Shown here one piece after another: positions 7,924 to 10,684 of a DNA stretch of 10,684 nucleotides. The first letter of the stretch is position 1; each line of letters starts with the position of its first letter. Source of the stretch: Candidatus Sulfopaludibacter sp. SbA3 (GTDB lineage Bacteria > Acidobacteriota > Terriglobia > Bryobacterales > Bryobacteraceae); assembly GCA_945900935.1 (NCBI GenBank), contig CAMDKT010000151.1, positions 1-10,684 on the forward strand. Direction: 5' to 3'. The translations under genes were made by a program, and so were the position numbers. Under the pieces are notes generated by a model. The model saw nothing but the letters and a program-made list of their open reading frames with translations. It was not told the DNA's origin and ran no database searches.

Positions 7924-7942
7924 TGGTTTATAGTACAAACCA
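7924..7942. promoter_or_regulatory. Palindromic operator candidate in the divergent promoter region
   Basis: TGGTTTATAGTACAAACCA is a 19-base palindrome around position 7933. Eight of nine base pairs match; only 7930/7936 fails. It lies between the divergent receptor and propeller genes (starts 7899 and 7963). It contains TATAGT (7929-7934), a possible plus-strand -10 box, and on the other strand TATAAA (7932-7927), a possible -10 for the receptor. Neither has a convincing -35. Either box would give a leader of roughly 20 bases. The symmetry suits a dimeric one-component regulator such as a GntR-type protein. That family assignment is a guess, and no regulator gene lies in the window. Confidence 0.5.
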
Positions 7943-7962
7943 GTGTGGGAATAACACGGTCC

Positions 7963-10296
7963 ATGGCCACCTTCAAGGAAGCGAACATTAAAGAAAAGCC
8001 CATAATTGCAATATGGTTTTTGGTAGGGGCGATTCTTCCAATTTCCATAGCGGCAAATCCGCCGGAAGTGCTTTCCTTTGTTGATATTGCGGCGAAATCA
8101 GGCTTAGTGGCGAGGAACGGTTTCGGCGGGCGGGAGCGCAAAGATTTTATCGTTGAAACCACCGGGAACGGCGTCGCTATATTCGACGCCGATGGCGACG
8201 GGGACCAGGACGTGCTGCTGCTGAATGGCACGACGCTGGGCGGGCCGGTGGCGGGGGCGGCGCGTCTGCCGGAGCTCTATCGCAACGATGGGGCGGGCCA
8301 TTTGGAATCCGTTGGGAAAGCAAGCGGTTTCATAACCGAAGGCTGGGCACAGGGTGTGTGCGCGGGCGATTACGACAATGATGGCAAGACCGACGTTTTC
8401 ATTTCTTACTACGGGCACAACCGCCTTTATCAAAATGCCGGCGGGTTGAGATTCTCCGAAGTGACGGCCAAAGCGGGTCTTCCCGTTACCGGTACGCGGT
8501 TTGGCTCCGGTTGTACGTTTCTGGACTACGACCGTGATGGCCGGTTGGACCTATTTGTTTCGAACTACGTCAGTCTCGATCTGGCCAAAACTCCCCGGCC
8601 CGGCAAGGGCGAGTACTGTGTGTGGAAGGAAATCCCCGTGATGTGCGGTCCGCGCGGCCTGCCACTGGGGCAAAACGTTCTTTATCATCAAGAAGCCAAT
8701 GGGACGTTCCGGGACGTCTCGCTAGCGGCGGGCATCACCAAACCGGGGGGCCGTTATGCGCTGCAACCGGTAAGCGCGGACTTTGACAACGACGGCTGGC
8801 CGGACATTTATGTTGCCTGTGATATGACGCCGAGTCTGCTGTTCCGGAATCGCGGCGACGGTACGTTTCAGGAACGCGGCGTTGAGGCGGGTGTTGCGTA
8901 TAACGCGGACGGGCGGCTGCAGGCCGGCATGGGCGTGGCCGTGGCCGACTTCAATAACGACGGCTTTCTCGACATTGCCAAGACGAATTTCTCCGGTGAC
9001 CTGACATCCCTGTTTTTGAATGAAGACGGGAAGTTCTTTACGGACGTATCGGGCCCGGCGCGGCTCGGGGTCCGCCAACTTCTGGGTTGGGGAATCGCCT
9101 TCTTCGATGCGGACGAAGACGGTTGGAAAGATCTGCTGTTGGTCAACGGCCATGTTTACCCGGAAGTGGAAACGGCGCAGGTGGGCGACAAATACCGGCA
9201 GGAAACGCTTTTCTTCCGCAATCTGGGCAATGGGAAGTTCGAAGACCTGACCGCGAAAGCCGGTCCGGCGCTGCAAGTTCCCCGCCCTTCCAGAGGCCTG
9301 GCGTTGGGAGACCTGGACGGCGATGGCCGGCCCGAGGCGGTGATCCTGAACATGAACGACGCGCCGGCGCTATTGAAGAACACGGCGCCGGCGGGCGGGC
9401 GCTTCCTGAACCTGGATTTGAAGGGTACGAAAGCGAACCGAAGCGCGATCGGCGCGAGAGTGACCGTCGCGGCAGGCGGCCGGAAATGGATCGACGAAGT
9501 CCAAAGCGGCGCGAGTTTCTATTCCCAAAGCAGTTTTACGCTTCACTTCGGCCTGGGCCAAGCGGAGAGAGCCGACACGGTGACGGTTCGCTGGCCGGGC
9601 GGCGGTGTCGAAACGTGGAAAGAAATCCCGGCCAATTCCAGATGTACGCTCACCGAAGGGAACGCAGTTCCTGCGTGCAAGCCCTATTCTGCCATCCTCG
9701 CCGGCGGGCCGCAATTCCAGGACTCGTCGGCCTTCCAGACAAGCGGTTCGGCCGGCCGGGTGGATGGGAACACGCATGTTTCGGCCGAACGCGCGGAGAC
9801 GAACGCCCGTCTGGCTGAGTTGGTCCGCGGCTATCCGGCGGCGGGCGCGGCGGTCGAAAAGTATCTTTCGGGTGACTTGGCGGCGAGCGCTGAGGCGCTA
9901 CTTGCTCTGCCGGCTGATTTGCGCGTCCTTCCATTTCTTGGGGAAACGGTCGCCGTTTGGCCTGGTCTGCTGGCGCGGATGCGGGAGATTGCGAGTTCGA
10001 ATCCGGGCAGCTCCGAGGCGGCTTTTTACCTTGGGCGGGCGCTCGGGCTGCCCGAATCGATTCCACTGCTGCGCCGCGCGGCCATGCTTGATCCGAAAGA
10101 GACGCGGGCGCTAGTGGAACTCGGGCGACAATACGCCAACGCCGACATGCGTGGGGAAGCTGTCGCCGCGTATGAAGAGGCGTTGCGGCGCGACCCGGAG
10201 ATCAAGACCGCCCATTTCCGCCTGGCGGGGCTGTACCGGGCCCTTGGAAACGCCGAAAAAAGCCGTGAACATTTGCGGCTGTATCAGAAGCGGTGA
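7963..10296 (+). CDS. Secreted FG-GAP/ASPIC-UnbV (CRTAC1-like) protein with C-terminal TPR
   Basis: The 777-residue product starts with a Sec signal peptide (KEKPIIAIWFLVGAILPISIAA, cut near residue 31). Seven well-preserved Asp-rich calcium motifs of the D-x-D-x-D-G type begin near residues 75, 136, 188, 273, 329, 382 and 450, as in a seven-bladed integrin-alpha-like propeller. Between blades three and four is a loop with two cysteines, C219 and C228, the latter in PVMCGPRGLP, which I recall as a recurrent signature of bacterial CRTAC1-like proteins; a disulfide is likely. The ASPIC/UnbV domain covers about 482-556 (GTKANRSAIGARVT at 488-501). The last 80 residues form about two TPRs. I chose the ATG at 7963; a GTG at 7945 would add six residues and lies closer to the palindrome. 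The gene diverges from the TonB receptor with a 63-base gap. Its role is not known; calcium-stabilised binding at the cell envelope is the best guess. Confidence 0.9.
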   Translation: MATFKEANIKEKPIIAIWFLVGAILPISIAANPPEVLSFVDIAAKSGLVARNGFGGRERKDFIVETTGNGVAIFDADGDGDQDVLLLNGTTLGGPVAGAARLPELYRNDGAGHLESVGKASGFITEGWAQGVCAGDYDNDGKTDVFISYYGHNRLYQNAGGLRFSEVTAKAGLPVTGTRFGSGCTFLDYDRDGRLDLFVSNYVSLDLAKTPRPGKGEYCVWKEIPVMCGPRGLPLGQNVLYHQEANGTFRDVSLAAGITKPGGRYALQPVSADFDNDGWPDIYVACDMTPSLLFRNRGDGTFQERGVEAGVAYNADGRLQAGMGVAVADFNNDGFLDIAKTNFSGDLTSLFLNEDGKFFTDVSGPARLGVRQLLGWGIAFFDADEDGWKDLLLVNGHVYPEVETAQVGDKYRQETLFFRNLGNGKFEDLTAKAGPALQVPRPSRGLALGDLDGDGRPEAVILNMNDAPALLKNTAPAGGRFLNLDLKGTKANRSAIGARVTVAAGGRKWIDEVQSGASFYSQSSFTLHFGLGQAERADTVTVRWPGGGVETWKEIPANSRCTLTEGNAVPACKPYSAILAGGPQFQDSSAFQTSGSAGRVDGNTHVSAERAETNARLAELVRGYPAAGAAVEKYLSGDLAASAEALLALPADLRVLPFLGETVAVWPGLLARMREIASSNPGSSEAAFYLGRALGLPESIPLLRRAAMLDPKETRALVELGRQYANADMRGEAVAAYEEALRRDPEIKTAHFRLAGLYRALGNAEKSREHLRLYQKR

Positions 10297-10482
10297 GTGA
10301 GGATTGGTGAAGCCGGGGAGAGTCCGGCGGGAAGGGCGTTTGCTGCGTGCGGAGGGGCGGTTCGGCGGAGATGCCGCAGTTTAGGGGACGGCGGATATAG
10401 CTGGGCTCGGGGCTCTAGAGCAAGTCTCGACAATTCGCGCGGTATCACCGAACCCACCGGCCGGGATGCCGGCGCCAGTGTG
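10297..10482. other. Intergenic region between convergent genes
   Basis: This gap separates two converging genes. It holds short GC hairpins at 10312-10328 (GCCGG/CCGGC) and 10457-10472 (CCGGC/GCCGG), neither with a T-run, so no intrinsic terminator can be claimed. No gene is visible. Confidence 0.4.
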
Positions 10483-10684
10483 TTATTGCGAGGTGCTCGC
10501 ATAGGGCTCGAGATAGAGAACCTGCTCGTAGTCCACTATGGCCAGGCGAACGCGATCCAGCCATCCGCGACGGCCGAGGACATTTTTTCGAATCGCGGCG
10601 TCGGCGAAGAAATAGACGGTTGCGTCCATTTCGAGTCCGAGGGTCGACAGCGTTAACTCGTGGCCGAAGGCGACAAAGCGGCCG
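10483..10684 (-). CDS. Retropepsin-like aspartic protease, C-terminal part (runs off the window)
   Basis: The minus strand is open from the window edge to a TAA at 10485-10483, giving the last 66 residues of a protein that begins outside. The sequence has the C-terminal pattern of bacterial retropepsin-like aspartic proteases: VAFGHELTLSTLGLEMDATVYF, then the hydrophobic-Leu-Gly-Arg element VLGRRGWLDRVRLAIVDYE and a closing LYLEPY strand. The LGR-GW-LDR segment follows the second psi-loop in this fold. The catalytic Asp-Thr-Gly motif would lie upstream, beyond the window, so activity cannot be judged. The gene points toward the propeller gene and does not belong to its transcript. Recognition is by remembered family pattern. 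Confidence 0.65.
   Translation of the reverse strand, partial: GRFVAFGHELTLSTLGLEMDATVYFFADAAIRKNVLGRRGWLDRVRLAIVDYEQVLYLEPYASTSQ

Noticed and set aside
10297..10656. 119-codon plus-strand open frame directly after the propeller gene
   Set aside because: It starts at a GTG one base after the stop, has no family-like sequence, and overlaps the better supported minus-strand protease end.

Overview
The window looks like chromosomal DNA of a GC-rich Gram-negative bacterium, most likely an Acidobacteriota of the Solibacter/Bryobacter kind. This is inferred from gene content, not from a marker gene. An Oar-like TonB-dependent receptor with an N-terminal carboxypeptidase-regulatory-like domain sits among large secreted FG-GAP/ASPIC-UnbV (CRTAC1-like) proteins and TPR proteins, a set that recurs in that group.

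Layout. At the left edge (1-231) no gene can be called, although two minus-strand frames stay open to the edge. A minus-strand gene series then runs from about 7.9 kb down to 0.23 kb. In transcription order it holds the TonB-dependent receptor (7899 to 4439, split in two by an apparent one-base loss in a C6 run near 6651-6656), a strong hairpin with a T-rich tail (4362-4418), a TPR protein (4361 or 4427 to 3231), and a 1000-residue FG-GAP/ASPIC-UnbV/TPR protein (3234 to 232). The last two overlap by ATGA. Divergently, a second FG-GAP/ASPIC-UnbV protein with a TPR tail (7963-10296, plus) leaves the same short control region, which carries a 19-bp near-perfect palindrome. At the right edge (10483-10684, minus) lies the C-terminus of a retropepsin-like aspartic protease, convergent with the preceding gene.

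How the parts may work together (inference). The receptor would be an outer-membrane, TonB-energised importer or binder of an unknown ligand. The two flanking propeller proteins carry export signals and would sit in the periplasm or at the cell surface, as calcium-bound adhesion or ligand-handling partners with TPR surfaces for assembly. The shared palindrome suggests that both arms answer to one regulator, and the internal terminator suggests that the receptor is made in excess of the downstream TPR and propeller proteins. As sequenced, the receptor cannot be made as one chain unless the reading frame is corrected, so sequencing error, recent inactivation and frame slippage all need to be distinguished.

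No tRNA, rRNA, CRISPR array, insertion sequence or integrase was seen.
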